Shown here piece by piece: positions 42,446-54,849 of a stretch of DNA of 64,000 bases. The stretch is from Bufo bufo. Taxonomy: Eukaryota; Chordata; Amphibia; Anura; Bufonidae. Under the pieces are notes generated by a model. The model saw nothing but the letters and a program-made list of their open reading frames with translations, searched no databases and was not told the origin of the DNA. The stretch is taken from the NCBI RefSeq assembly GCF_905171765.1, contig NC_053390.1, forward strand, positions 139,905,468-139,969,467, given 5' to 3'. The translations under genes and the position numbers were made by a program. How positions within the stretch are numbered: the stretch's first letter is position 1; every line of letters starts with the position of its first letter.

Positions 42446-43386
42446 TGATGTATGCAGTCCTAGAACAGCCGTTTGAGGGTGCATATCATTGTTCAAAATG
42501 TAAGCAAATTACCTGTGTGGAATCGCAAATTGAGTATCTAAAAGGGTGAGTTTCAACACTGAGAGGCGTTAACAATTTGGAGAAGAGTTTGCTGCTCACT
42601 GAGCAAGCACTCTATGGGGTAGATGAGCGGGAAGGTGAAAGCAAGGAGGCTGAGGAAAGTGAGGTAGCTAGCTGGGTAACAGTTAGAAAGCGGGGTAGAG
42701 GGAGGAGTGCCAGGGAGGCTAGCCCTGATCTGTCACACCCCAACAAGTTTGCACGGTTGGCAGATGAGGGGGATGTCGGTTCAGAGACAGCACTGCTGCA
42801 GCCGGACACTTCCTCTGCCAGTCAGGGGAATGTCAGCTCCAGTAAGCAGGGGACCAGGAGAGCAGGGCAGAGCAGACAGGTGCTGGTAGTGGGAGACTCT
42901 ATTATTAGGGGTACAGAAAGGGCAATCTGTCACAACGACCGTGATCGACTAACAGTGTGTTGTCTTCCTAGCGCTAGAGTTCAACACATCGCAGATCGGG
43001 TTGACAGATTACTGGGAGGGGCTGGAGAAGATACAGCGGTCATGGTCCATAACGGAACCAACGACAAAGTTAGAGGAAGGTGGAGAGTCCTTAAAAATGA
43101 TTTTAGGGATTTAGGCCAAAAGCTTAGGGCAAGGACTTCAACGGTAGTATTTTCCGAAATACTGCCTGTACCACGAGCCACACAAGAAAGGCAGTGGGAG
43201 ATTAGGGAGGTTAAAAAGTGTCTCAAGAACTGGTGTAGGAAGAAGGGGTTTGGGTTTCTAGAGAACTGGGACAACTTCCCTGTCAGCTACAGGCTCTATC
43301 GTAGGGATGGGCTGCACCTCAATGGGGAAGGGGTAGCTGTGTTGGGCGGAAATATGGCTAGAAGGTTGGATGAGTGTTTAAACTAG
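42446..43386 (+). pseudogene. CR1 ORF1 with esterase domain (unit 2), one early stop
   Basis: The clean frame 42577-43386 includes VVGDSIIRGT, HNGTND (I to N before GTND compared with unit 1) and DGLHLN. Upstream, YHCSKCKQITC is in frame but separated by a TGA at about 42547. It is otherwise close to the unit 1 protein. One stop makes it a pseudogene, although all esterase residues persist. Confidence 0.8.
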
Positions 43387-43529
43387 GGACTAGGGGGAGG
43401 GTAAATACATTATAAAATGGGAAAATAGTGCAGACAGAGACCTGGGGCAAGGTAGTAGGACTGGGGGAGGAATGGAAGGAGGGACTAGAACAGTTCAGAA
43501 GGAAAGGTGTAGGGTAAAAAATATACATA

Positions 43530-46300
43530 AACCTCTTAATTGTATGTATACTAACGCCAGGAGCCTTTAATTAGTGATGTGTGAGGAGGACTATGACATA
43601 GTGGGAATAACTGAGACATGGCTGGATGATAACTATGACTAGGCAGTTAATGTACAAGGTTACAGCCTGTTTAGAAAAGATCATCAAAACTGGAGAGGGG
43701 GAGGGGTCAGCCTTTATATAAAGTCCTGTCTAAAGCCCACAGTCCGAGAAGATATAAGTGAGAGACATGAACAAGTGGAGTCACTGTGGGTAGAAATACA
43801 TGGAGGCAAAAATAATAATAAATTACTAATAGGAGTTTATTATAAACCACCTAATATACCAGAGTCCACAGAAAATCTACTACTAAACGAGATAGACAAG
43901 TCGGCAAATCATAATGAGGTGGTTATTATGGGGGACTTCAACTACCCAGAAATAGACTGGGAAACTGAAAGCTGTGCATCTCCTAAAGAAAACAGGTTCT
44001 TGGCAATAACCAAATACTATTACCTTTCCCAACTGGTTCAGAACCCGACTAGAGGGATGGCCACACTGGACTTAGTATTAACCAATAGACCTGACAGAAC
44101 AACAGATGATCAGGTTGGGGAACACCTAGAAAATAGTGACCATAAAGTAATAACCTTCCAATTATCTTTCAAACGAGTGTTTCTTAAAGGAGAAACAAAA
44201 ATACCAAATTTCAAAAAAGTTTAATTTAGCCAACTAAGCCATAGGCGTAACTAACTGGGACAAAGTCCTTAAAAATAAAAATACAGTCACAAAATGGGAT
44301 ATTTTTAAAAGCATCCTAAAATCTAATTGTGAGAGGTACATACCTTATAGGAATAAAGGGTTAAGGAGCAAGAAGAAACCAATGTGGATAAATAGAACTG
44401 TAAAGAAAGCAATAAATGACAAAAAGAAAGCATTTAAATGAATAAAAAAGGAGGATAGCGAGGAAGCAGTGAAAAAATATAAGGAAAAAAATTGAATAAG
44501 TAAAAATCAAATAAAGGCCGCCAAACTAGAGACCGAGAGATTAATTGCCAAAGAGAGCAAAACTAACCCTAAAATGTTCTTCAATTATATAAATGGCAAA
44601 AAGTATAAATCTGAAGGTGTCGGCCCTCTACAGAGCAATCAGGGGGAAGTTGCAGAGAGCGACGAGGAGAAAGCAAAGCTATTAAATATTTTTTTCTCCA
44701 CTGTATTCACTGAAGAAAATAAATTGCCAGAGAAAATGCAGAATGTAAAAGTAAATTCCCCATTAAAAGTGCACTGTCTGACCCAGGAATAAGTACAACA
44801 GCGACTTAAAGAGATTACAATAGACAAATCGTCAGGACCAGATGGCATACACCCTCGTATCCTAAGAGAATTAAGTAATGTCATAGCCAGACCCTTATTT
44901 CTGATATTTACAGACTCTATACTGACAGGGAGTGTTCCACAGGATTGGCGCATAACAAATGTGGTGCCCATATTCAAAAAGGGTCCAAAAACAGAGCCCG
45001 GAAACTATAGGCCAGTAAGTTTAGCATCTGTTGTGGGTAAACTGTTTTAAGGTTTTCTAAGAGATGCTATCTTGGAGGATCTCAATGAAAACAAGCAAAT
45101 AACATCATATCAGCATGGCTTAATGAGGGATCGGTCATGTCAAATTAATTGAATCAGTTTCTATGAGGAGGTAAGTTCTAGACTTGACAGTGGTGAGTCA
45201 ATGGATGTTGTATATCTGGACTTCTCCAAAGGATTTGACACTGTACCACATAAAAGGTTAGTATATAAAATGAGAATGCTCAGAACGGGAGAAGTCATTT
45301 GTATGTGGGTAAGTAACTGGCTCAATGATAGAAAACAGAGGGTGGTTATTAATGGTTCACACTCAGATTGGGCTACTGTCACTAGCGGAGTACCTCGGGG
45401 GTCAGTATTGGGCCCCATTCTCTTCAATATATTTATTAATGATCTTGTACAAGGCTTGCACAGTAAAATATAAATTTTTGCAGATGACACTAAACTGTGT
45501 AAAGTAATTAACACTGAAGAGGACAATATACAGCTACAGATGGATCTGGATAGATTAGAGGCTTGGGCAGAGAAGTGGCAGATGAGGTTTAACACTGACA
45601 AATGTAAGGTTATGCACATAGGAAGAAGAAGAATGCAAATCATCTGTACATACTAAATGGTAAAACACTCGGTAACACTGACATGGAAAAGGAAGTAGGA
45701 GTTTTAATAAACAGCAAACTAAGCAGTAAAAACCAGTGTCAGGCAGCTGCTGCCAAGGCCGATAAGATAATGGGTTGCATCAAAAGGGGCATAGATGTCC
45801 GTGATGAGAACATGGTCCTACCACTTTACAAATCACTAGTCAGACCACACTTGGAGTTCTGTGTACAGTTCTGGGCTCCTGTGAACAAGGCAGAAATAGC
45901 AGAGCTGGAGAAGGTTCAGAGGAGGGCAACTAAAGTAATAACTGGAATGGGGAAACTACAGTACCCTGAAAGATTATAAACATTAGGGTTATTCACTTTA
46001 GAAAAAAGATGACTGAGGGGAGATCTAATTACTATGTATAAATATATCAGGGGACATTACAGAGATCTCTCCCATCATCTATTTATCCCCAGGACTATGA
46101 CTGTGACGAGGGGACACCTTCTGCGTCTGGAGGAAAGAAGGTTTGTACACAAACATAGAAAAGGATTCTTTACGGTAAGAGCAGTGAGACTATGTAACTC
46201 TCTGCCTGAGGAAGTGGTGATGGTGAGTACAATAAAAGAATGCAAGAGGGGCCTGGACGTATTTCTAGAGTGTAATAATATTACAGGTTATAGCTACTAG
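43530..46300 (+). pseudogene. CR1 ORF2: endonuclease plus reverse transcriptase (unit 2)
   Basis: Segments in order: GITETWLDD, then 43775-44224 with GVYYKPPN, VVIMGDFNYPEIDWE, LDLVLTNR and NSDHKVI (APE endonuclease). 44574-44792 is the linker. Next come KSSGPDGIHPRIL and NVVPIFKKG, then 45201-45473 with [16 protein letters not shown] and [30 protein letters not shown] keeps the FADD box but falls after a stop. 45683-45979 and 46034-46300 give the C-terminus (MGCIKRGIDVRDEN, SLPEEVVM). Several nonsense and frameshift changes make it inactive. Confidence 0.9.
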
Positions 46301-46362
46301 AATGGGGTCGTTGATCCAGGGAGTTATTCTGATCGCCTGATTGGAGTAGGGAAGGAATTTTT

Positions 46363-48479
46363 TCAGAATTATTTTGTAAACTGGGATTCATAAAACATAA
46401 CATTTACTAGATCATTTAAAATATAGTGATTACCACTGGGTGAGAGACAACAATTACATATACCTCCACTTTTACAGATCACGAAAAGTGAATAAAAGGG
46501 TGGGTCTTACCACATCTTGTGGAATCCACAACCAATGGAGGAAGGTCCAGGCAGTTGGTGGTACCTGGGACCAGCGTGACCAAGGTGCTTGTGTTTAGGT
46601 GGCACTTTAAAACCTCCTAGTACAACCCATTATGGCTTTCCTGCCTATATGAGGGCTGGGGGCTGTTATTGCCTGCCTAGCACACATGGAGCACCCGCCT
46701 CGACAGGGGTGACCCCACACCGAACCTTTCCCTCAGTATGGGTCTAGTATTCTACGTAACCCTAATTACAGAGCCCTACACGCCATGTTTCAGTCTTGCT
46801 TTTCAGACATCATCAGGGGACTTCACAACAGTATTCAGGGGAAACTAGAAACAGAATTACAAACATACACTAAGTATAGGTCACATACTTCTGAGTACCA
46901 AATGTTAAACAACTTTGTTTAAAAAGCTCAGATTACTTACTGTAAGATCAAGGTCGTTTTAGCCTCGTACCTTCACTCTGGATAGTGGGTAGTTCTTATC
47001 CATGCCGTATCATGGGAAGTGTCCCATGTCAGCTTGTGTCTCACCTCAAACAGTGGTTATTTGGGTGAGCAATTGGTGATTGTTGTCCACCTACTTATAT
47101 TACCCCACCTCCCAGTGGGTGTACGCCCCCCTGATTACCTGCCTCACCTGTCCGCGTCCTCAGAGATGCCTGTTAATGCATGTGGAACGCACGCCGCTCG
47201 TGTGCGTTCCACCGGACCGGAAGCTGGAATCACATGGTACGGGCTAACCGGAAGTGAGGTAAGGACCTGCATCTGAGCGTCACCAGTTGCATAGCAACCT
47301 CCAGACTCACATCCGCACGGCCCGATCAGACGGCAAATGATAACTTGCCTGCTTTTTATACATGCAGAACCGCAATTTGGATTTAAATTGGCAGGACAGC
47401 CAAACATATGCCACAATACTCGGCCTAATAGCAGTCAGTATAACCATGGAGACATATATATTTGCCTTATAATATGGTATCTATGTCATATCCATATTCC
47501 ATCCATATTAGCTATTAGTTTTTCAGACCAAATCAACCATCAAACTTTGCATGCTAGTCGATTCAGATAAGCATGTACGAATTTAAGGGAAGTTTGGTCA
47601 GATTGCTACGCTCCCGTAATTTCCACTTATAAATAATGAAATCCTATTACAATATGTTCAGTATAGGCAGGGGTCATATAAAGCAACTGTAGTTCTGTTG
47701 TTCATTCAAGCCGGACGGGTGGACCGTCTTCAGGTAAAAGATCCACTTTGCCTCACATTGAAGGATCCTCCTATCAAAGTCACCCCGTCTCATTCCTGGC
47801 TTGATTTTTTCGATCCCCATGAAGGAGAGACAGTCCGGCCTACCATCGTGTTCGGTATTTACATGTCGTGCCACCGATTTATCTCTCCCGTTTTTTATGT
47901 CGCTCACATGCTCTCCTATCCTTCTCCTTAGTTCTCTACCTGTCTTACCGACATATTCTTTTCCGCAGTCACATGTGATTTTGTACACTAATTCCATACT
48001 TCTGCAGTTAATGATGTCATTTACTGTATATGTTTTACCGGTGTTGTTACTCCTGAATGTCTTTGCCTTGGTCATAAAGGGGCACACTACACATCCTCTA
48101 CATTTAAAATTGCCACTGATGCCTCTCTCAAGCCATGTTTTTTTAGGAGGCGCTGGTGTATAGTGGCTATGCACCATCAGGTCACGGATACTCCTACCAC
48201 GCCTATAGGTGATACTAGGGTGCCCCTTTATGACCTTACAAATCTCAGGGTCCATTTGCAGCACATGCCAATGTTTAGATATAATATCTCTGATTGCAGA
48301 GGAACAACCATTGTATGTGCTTATAAGATGGCTCTCCCTATTTTCATAGTCATGGGGGCATCACCTTGTGGGGCGAGTAGAGACACTCTGTCCTTGTTGA
48401 GGGCCATCTGGTATGCTGGTGTCAATACACCTACTGGATATCCGTGGTCTAAAAATCGAGTTCTCAGGTCATCGGCTTA
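46363..48479 (-). mobile_element. Penelope-like element, 5'-truncated, minus strand
   Basis: It sits between CR1 ORF2 and the CR1 3' end, interrupting a GGAAGGATTTTTT...GTGGGGAAAATTGG junction that is continuous in the unit 1 minus-strand CR1. The coding part is reverse-transcriptase C-terminus plus GIY-YIG endonuclease. The non-coding part contains CTGATGATGTCTGAAAAGC and GACTGAAACATG on minus. I see no clear target duplication. Confidence 0.85.
47674..48264 (-). pseudogene. Penelope-like polyprotein C-terminus with GIY-YIG endonuclease
   Basis: The 196-residue open frame is the 3' end of a longer gene. A Cys motif (KCRGCVVCPF, C55/C58/C61) precedes the GIY-YIG nuclease: VYKI at 93-96, EYVGKTGRELRRRIGEH at 103-119, and the C-terminal catalytic block CEAKWIFYLKT with E171 and SGLNE. 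In Penelope elements this nuclease nicks the target for priming. Upstream (48480-48265), a different frame retains RT-tail sequence (FLDHGYPVGVL). The RT core is missing, so the gene is a 5'-truncated fragment. Confidence 0.88.
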
Positions 48480-48733
48480 AGTGGGGAAAATTGGCTTCTA
48501 CCTTACAGTTTTTTTTTGCCTTCGTCTAAATCAACTTCCAGGATAACAGGCCGAACTGGATGGTGGACAAATGTCTTTTTTTCGGCCTTATATACTATGT
48601 TACTATGTTATTTTCCACCTCTAATTCCTAGGTGTGTCTTATTATCTGGTGCGTCTTATAAAGGGAAACATACAGTATTTCTGCCAGATTAAAAACTTTC
48701 TGTTTTTTTACAAATTCGTTACACTTGATAATG

Positions 48734-51271
48734 ATCTGCAAGCGATAAACAGATGTCTCACTCTGATTAACCACAACTGGTGCTCAGGTTCGGAGAAACA
48801 CCCCTAGTTCTAGATCATGAAAGGTTTGAGAAGTTGAACCGGCACTCAGAACAATTGGAAGTTACGTGGAAATAAAATAAAAATTTATTATACTACATCA
48901 ACATGTATACATTAAATAAAATGAATAAAATATATAAAAAGGAAAGTGTGGATATATCTAGGACCAGAGTTTTACATGTCGTACAAAGACGTCGCCTCCA
49001 AGGTACGCTATATCAGAAAAGCTGCATCCGTATCCTCCCAGTAGGGATGACTCTTTGGATCACAGCTAATATGATAAAGCGTAATCTACCCTGGACAGCG
49101 TGTATACAGCTGTATTTCAGATTGTAATAATCATTAGTAGATGGCCTATAATATAGACACATACAGGTTCTGTGCGACGTATAGTTTCTTCAAAAGAGCA
49201 AATACATGCAGGACCTTAGATGATGAATCGCTGTGCGTATACAGCTATATGACTCCACATTAAACAATGTTGAGACCGTCCATCTGTTTCGACTCTCTCA
49301 GGAGTCTGAGCACACCATACATATAGCTCCGACCGTGCTGCGAATGTAGTCAGCCCACATATGTAGGGCCTTTTGTATCGGAAATTTGGTCTCTATAAAG
49401 TCCCAATACAGTCTGTCCAGATTATATCTGTACTCACGGTATATCTCGCTGGTTCACCTTGTTCGGTATGCAAAGGTTCCTACTGTGGCATCCCACAGTT
49501 CGACCACTCTCCACTCTGGCGGCGTTAGTTTCGGTTTGTAGCTTTGCCGAGATCTCGTCCTAGTTCTCGTGAGAGTTTGTTTGTTTCGAATCTTTGCTTA
49601 CGTGAGTGGGATAGAAAGATATTGCGCTTCTTTCGCAGTGAGATTTTTGCTTTTAGTACATGGCCATGTACAATCGAGACTGGTTGTCACACAGGTATTC
49701 CGATCAGACGCGTTTCGAGATAACTTATCTCTTCCTCAGTGGGTAACCTGCGATCTGTGTCGTCTCGATTTTTATATTCACTTCATTATTAGTTAATTGG
49801 TTTCATTCGCTTAGCAGGCCTTGGGAATTATGTTTCAATACTCAGAACTTACTTTCTGTTGGTCTTTTCAATGGTCATCATGTTTCCATATGTTTTTTCA
49901 TCATAGTTCCGTATGTTTTTTCATACATAGGATGTTTTACGTTTCCCAGGGAACAGACCTATGTCCAACATGGGATAGTATGTAGATATTTCCAAATTTA
50001 AAATATGTAATAGACAGCTCAGGATCCGCGTCTCATTCCTTTCAATCTGAATGGTGCCCACCTGTCCAATGCGTTTTTCCTAAGTTGCTCTCCAATCATA
50101 TTTTACATGGATTTCTTTTGCTTAAAGAGGACCTTTCACCGATTTTTACACTATGAACTAACTATACAGACATGGAGAGCGGCGCCCGGGGATCTCACTG
50201 CACTTACTATTATCCCCGGGCGCCGCTCCGTTCTCCTGCTATGCCCTCCGGTATCTCCGCTCACTAAGTTATAGTAGGCGGAGATTCCAGTCACTAAGTT
50301 ATGGTAGGCAGAGTCTGCCCTTGTTCTGCTCTAGCGCTGGCCAATCGCAGCGCAGAGCACACAGCCTGGGAGGTTATTTTCTCCCAGGCTGTGAGCTCTG
50401 CAATGCGATTGGCCAGCGCTACAGAAGAACAAGGGCAGACTCTGCCTACCATAACTTAGTGAACGGAGATACCGGTGGACATAGCAGGAGAATGGAGCGG
50501 CGCCCGGGGATAATAGTAAGTGCATTGAGATCCCCGTGCGCCGCTCTACATGTCTGTATAGTTAGTTCATAGTGTAATAATCGGTGAAAGGTCCTCTTTA
50601 AATGTTACATAGACATTTTTTACAGACATTTTTAATTCCCTCATATTATAAACATTCAAATCATTTTCACCACCATTTTTTCATTTTTTAGGAGAGGGCT
50701 TTCACAGAGAATGTACCTTATTACTGACCTAACGTCTTTTGATCAATTCACCTATGATGTCAGTGGATTTTCTTACATGCGTTTTTCATGCGTTTTATTT
50801 TTATAATTGCGTTTTTTTTCAGGGAATGTGCAGAATGGCCCTATTTGTCCTCTATATAGAGGATTTCTTTCAGGCCCGTAGTTATTCGTGACTACCAGAG
50901 GATTCCCCATAGCATCCCAAGTTTACTTGTTTTTGTGAGCCCCTATATGATAAAAGCATGGTTTTTCATACCATATTGGTGAATTTTCATAAATGCATTT
51001 TACAAATGTTTTTAGGGTTTTATAATTTATCTAAGCATTATCCCCCTCACCTTCTCTTAATTATTCATGTGAGATATTCTAACTTGTTATCACACCTATA
51101 GTGCTTATATGTAGATTGGGTGTATAAACATGTTATCCATAATTTCTTTATGTGTATACGCCCTCGTGATTTCATTGTGGTCAGTAGTTCAATTAAAGCC
51201 AAAAATCTCTAGGTCTGAGTTCAGACCTGCAGGGAGAAGACTACCAAAGTCGTAGATTCTTCTGGACTCGG
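48734..51271 (-). mobile_element. Insertion with 12-bp target duplication, probably non-coding Penelope-like
   Basis: CACTTGATAATG lies on both sides (48722-48733 and 51272-51283), and unit 1 at about 39602 has the uninterrupted site. Minus-strand words CTGAGGAAGAGATAAG then CTCGAAACGCGTCTGA (near 49690-49745), and a second GAGAGAGTCGAAACAGATGG (near 49290), resemble Penelope pseudo-LTR/UTR sequence. No protein domain is recognisable. A TTAA palindrome inserted later at 50126. Confidence 0.65.
50126..50597. mobile_element. piggyBac-type foldback MITE, 472-bp palindrome
   Basis: TTAA flanks both ends (50122-50125 and 50598-50601). The termini AGAGGACCTTTCACCG and its complement extend into arms covering nearly the whole element (CATGTCTGTATAGTTAG, GGCGCCCGGGGAT, TTGGCCAGCGCT). 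Open frames inside are mirror artefacts. Confidence 0.92.
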
Positions 51272-51445
51272 CACTTGATAATGTTTCTGCACAGATGATG
51301 ATTGTGCTGCTTTACATATTCACACATGTACTTTGCATGATTTCTTTTATGGAAAATCCCACATTTGTAATATTCATGGGAAATTTTTATCCAAGCAAGA
51401 CAAAAAAAAATTCATCACCATCATGCTGAAAAAGTCAGATGGTTA

Positions 51446-51728
51446 AAGGGGTTGTCCTCTTTTTTATATTGATGACCTTCTCTTTATTGTTTATCTTCTC
51501 GCCATTGCATCTGCATCATTGAGCAAGTGTAATTACAACTATGCCATCCCTTTCATTTCAATGGGACGACTTTCTTTTCAAGTGAATAGAATGGAGCCGT
51601 CACATTGAAGAAAATGGGGAGGGTGGAGTTGTAGTTACGCAAGCAGGTAAACAGTGACGACAACACAGCGTTTTCTTCAAACAGCTGATCTGCAGAAGTG
51701 GCATAAATATAAAAAACTGACAACCCCT
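51446..51728. mobile_element. TTAA-flanked piggyBac-type MITE (unit 2)
   Basis: It is orthologous in position to 39775-40066 of unit 1, with ends AGGGGTTGTC/GACAACCCCT and TTAA sites at 51442-51445 and 51729-51732. Confidence 0.85.
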
Positions 51729-51732
51729 TTAA

Positions 51733-52977
51733 TTATGAGTAGGAAAATCTCTCTCATATGTGCCCACTATCAAGTCATAGGAAGACAAATTACAATGTGT
51801 AATTATCAAGACGAATTGATCTAAAACATGATTTTAAACAGTAACTGTTCTTTTATAATGTATTTTTATATAAATGAATAGTACAGAAACTTCACATCTT
51901 ATTAGAAACATGTTTCCTTTTTCTCTTATCAGGCTCTTCTTTTGCTCCTTCCTCCTCTTCACTAACTCTCAGTTCACTGCTCAGATCAATGTTCAGTGGG
52001 CTGCCTGCTCACTGTAGGATCAGATTGCATAAAAGTCCATGGAGAAGGGAGTGGGAAATGAGTAGAAGGGAGGGGTTGCAGTAGACAGGCAAGACACAGA
52101 GATAGAGAGGCTGCTGCTGATTTATATACAACTTACTATCTTAATTAACTACTGGATATTATTAAGTGTTCTTGCATGGCAAGACCACTTACTGTTATCT
52201 CACATATATTTCTATTATTATAGCCAAATTTACCACTCTAACTCCTCCCACAGTTTTTACACTACATAGATAGTAATATACCGAAACGTGCGGATTGTTC
52301 CCGATTGGTGTTCTATTACTTTGTGGAACATTTTGCCAAATGGTTCACAAAATATCAGCGTTTTTGTGGCGAAAATGGTCCCATAGGAATGAATGGCGGA
52401 ATGTTCAAAACTAGAGTGGGAGCTGACAAAAGCCAGAGTGGGAGCTGAAAAATCAGGACATGATGTCTAAACTGCCACCACTCCCTCATTTTCAAAAATC
52501 TTATATCAAAACATTCAACTAAGCCATAGTCCTGATAGTTCTCACAATATGACCATTGTTTGCACCTCATTGAAACTCCACTCTAGCAACCTCAAATTTG
52601 AAGGGCAATTTCTAAACTGCGACTGTGCCTTCATATTTCAGAGACATACTATGCATCAAAATATAGGTCTGGGTCTTGTAATTCTCACAATATAAAGCTC
52701 TTTGCTACATGATGTATAACTTTAAAACTACAACCATTTGAAGATGAGCAGTGAAGTGAGCAAGTTGGAGCAGTTTGTTTTTAACCGCTCTTCTCTGCCC
52801 TTGCTGTAGAGTGAGTTGCCATTGCAACCCAGGGGTGCGAGCAGCCAGCAGAGTGATAAAAGCTAGAGTGTGAGCTGAAAAATCAGGACATGATTTCAAA
52901 ACTGCCACCACTCCCTCATTTTTAAGCCCACCTACACAAATCAGCTGCTAATGTTTTTATAAATGTAAGTTTTAATG
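51733..52977. other. Unit 2 3' flank; no gene recognised
   Basis: It aligns with 40071-40820. A 75-bp segment (GAGCTGAAAAATCAGGACAT ... CACCACTCCCTCATTTT) occurs twice, near 52440 and 52870. Unit 1 has it once, joined directly to the shared end. I see no meaningful reading frame. Confidence 0.6.
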
Positions 52978-52980
52978 TAA

Positions 52981-53923
52981 GGCCTCTTTCACACGGGCGT
53001 CATGTTTTTTGCCCGGATAAGATGCGGGTGCGTTGCGGGAAAATGTGCGATTTTTCCGCACGAGTGCAAAACATTGTAATGCGTTTTGCACGTGCGTGAA
53101 AAAATTGGCATGTTTGGTACCCAAACCCGAACTTCTTCACAGAAGTTCGGGTTTGGGTTAGGTGTTCTGTAGATTGTATTATTTTCCCTCATATCATGGT
53201 TATAAGGGAAAATAATAGCATTCTTAATACAGAATGCATAGTACAATAAGGCTGGAGGGGTTAAAAAAAAAAAAAAAAAAATTTAACTCACCTTAATCCA
53301 CTTGATCGCTCAGCCCGGCTTCTTCTTTGCTGTGCACAGGAATAGGACCTTTGATAACGTAACTGTGCTCATCACATGGTCCAATCACATGGTTCATCAC
53401 CATGGTGAGGGACCATGTGATTGGATCATGTGATGTGACATCGCCACAGGTCCTTAGCCGGCAGCTCAACATTACAGAAGAAGACAGAGATCCGCAACTA
53501 CGCGATCAAGTGGACTCGGTGAGTTAATTTTTTTTTTCTTTTTAACCCCTCCATCACTATTCTGTATTCTGAATGCTATTATTTTCCCTTATAACCATGT
53601 TATAAAAGAAAATAATACAGATCGGGTCCCCAGCCCGATCGTCACCTAGCAACCATGCTTGAAAATCGCACCGCATCCGCACTTGCTTGCGGATGCTTGC
53701 GATTTTCACGCGGCCCCATTCACTTCTATGGGGCCTGCATTGCGCGAAAAACGCAGAATATAGAGCATGCTGTGATTTTCACGCAACGCACAAGTGATGC
53801 GTGAAAATCACCGCTCGTGTGCACAGCCCTATAGAAATGAATGGGTCAGGATTCAGTGCGGGTGCAATGCGTTCAACTCACGCATTGCACCCGCGCGGAA
53901 TACTCGCCCGTGTGAAAGGGGCC
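52981..53923. mobile_element. Harbinger-type foldback MITE
   Basis: The termini GGCCTCTTTCACACGGGCG and (inward from right) GGCCCCTTTCACACGGGCG are flanked by TAA (52978-52980 and 53924-53926). The interior has further inverted blocks (TCCCTCATATCATGGTTATA and its partner; ATGGTCCAATCACATGG and its partner). It is 943 bp and non-coding. Confidence 0.85.
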
Positions 53924-54108
53924 TAACTGTGAAGCACTTTAGGCAACATTGCAATTAAATCTGCTATATAAATAAATAAAAGTTAAAATGCATTTCTCAC
54001 TCTATAAAGCTTGCCATGTGCACTTTTTAAATGTGATCAATTGGCTAGTGTAATGTTTACTATCTTTACTCACTTCAAACACTCCACACAATTTTAAAAT
54101 GTCATTAA

Positions 54109-54845
54109 AGGATAACTGTCGTATTATTTTTTTTGACTATTGGATTGTGGTGATTAATATCACCTTGGTGGCCCTATTTCAACTTTTCACTGTGTATTCA
54201 ATTACCCCTTAATTCCACATTTTTGTTCCCTGTACTGCCTACTTTTACCTGTGCTTAAAATAGGGTTGCTAGGCATGGTCCGTCTATCTGTTGATAGACG
54301 GAGCACGCAGCGTGCAAGGTCACATTACTGACAGCCAGGGACTGTAAGTAAATGATTAAAGCCAGGTCCTCCCCAGCAGCTGATAACAGTGCCTGGGCTG
54401 TGTGCACTTCTCCCTGTCCCTGCGCTTGGCAGACGCTCCCTCACTCAGCAGACTTGTAAAATGCAGAGTTGGTGCAGCGCAGGCCAGGCAGGGAAGGGAG
54501 ATCTGCCATCTGCTCAGTGTATAAATGAAGCAACATGTGGTAAGAGGACCCCTTTGTGCTGCAGGAGATTAACCCTTTAGGGGGGAGGGCTCTGGTTACT
54601 GACACTTTTGGGGGGCTATTGTTACTGGCTAGTGAGGGCAGGTGGGATTAGCCTCAGGGTGAGGGCAGTGGCGGCCATCTTAACTGTATAGTGAAATTGC
54701 AGTTTTATGCAGACTGGTTTCTAAGGGCTGAATCTTATTAAATATGGGGTAAGTCAGTCTAATAGTAACTGATTCTGGAATATCATGTTATTAGTAACTA
54801 CATATATGAAAATTGAAATTAGGGTCTAAATGTGACAGTTATCCT
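54109..54845. mobile_element. TTAA-flanked piggyBac-type MITE
   Basis: The ends AGGATAACTGTC and GACAGTTATCCT abut TTAA at 54105-54108 and 54846-54849. The interior has no transposase sequence. Confidence 0.85.
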
Positions 54846-54849
54846 TTAA

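Larger units (their letters stand above)
42185..48612 (+). mobile_element. CR1 LINE, near full length, unit 2, with Penelope insertion
   Basis: It comprises a 5' UTR, ORF1, ORF2 and a CR1-type 3' end (GGATAACAGGCCGAACTGGA then TACTATGTTACTATGTTA) at 48481-48612. A Penelope element separates ORF2 from this 3' end. It corresponds to the deleted and heavily interrupted CR1 of unit 1. Confidence 0.9.
41548..48677. mobile_element. MITE with GTATTTTCC/GACGCAC-type ends, unit 2, hosting a CR1
   Basis: The left end ATACTGTATTTTCCACTTT and right end ACAGTAT (about 48677) bracket the CR1 in the same position as in unit 1. The internal GTCGCTGGAAGGGAA block and minisatellite are conserved with unit 1. 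Confidence 0.7.
40828..52938. repeat. Tandem segmental duplication, unit 2
   Basis: The second copy begins at a complete Harbinger-type MITE and ends near TTAAGCCCACCTACAC (52920-52935), the same words that end unit 1 at about 40803-40816. Similarity over the shared unique flank is high by eye. It lacks the unit 1 Tc1, DD37E, palindromic and minus-strand LINE insertions. Confidence 0.8.
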
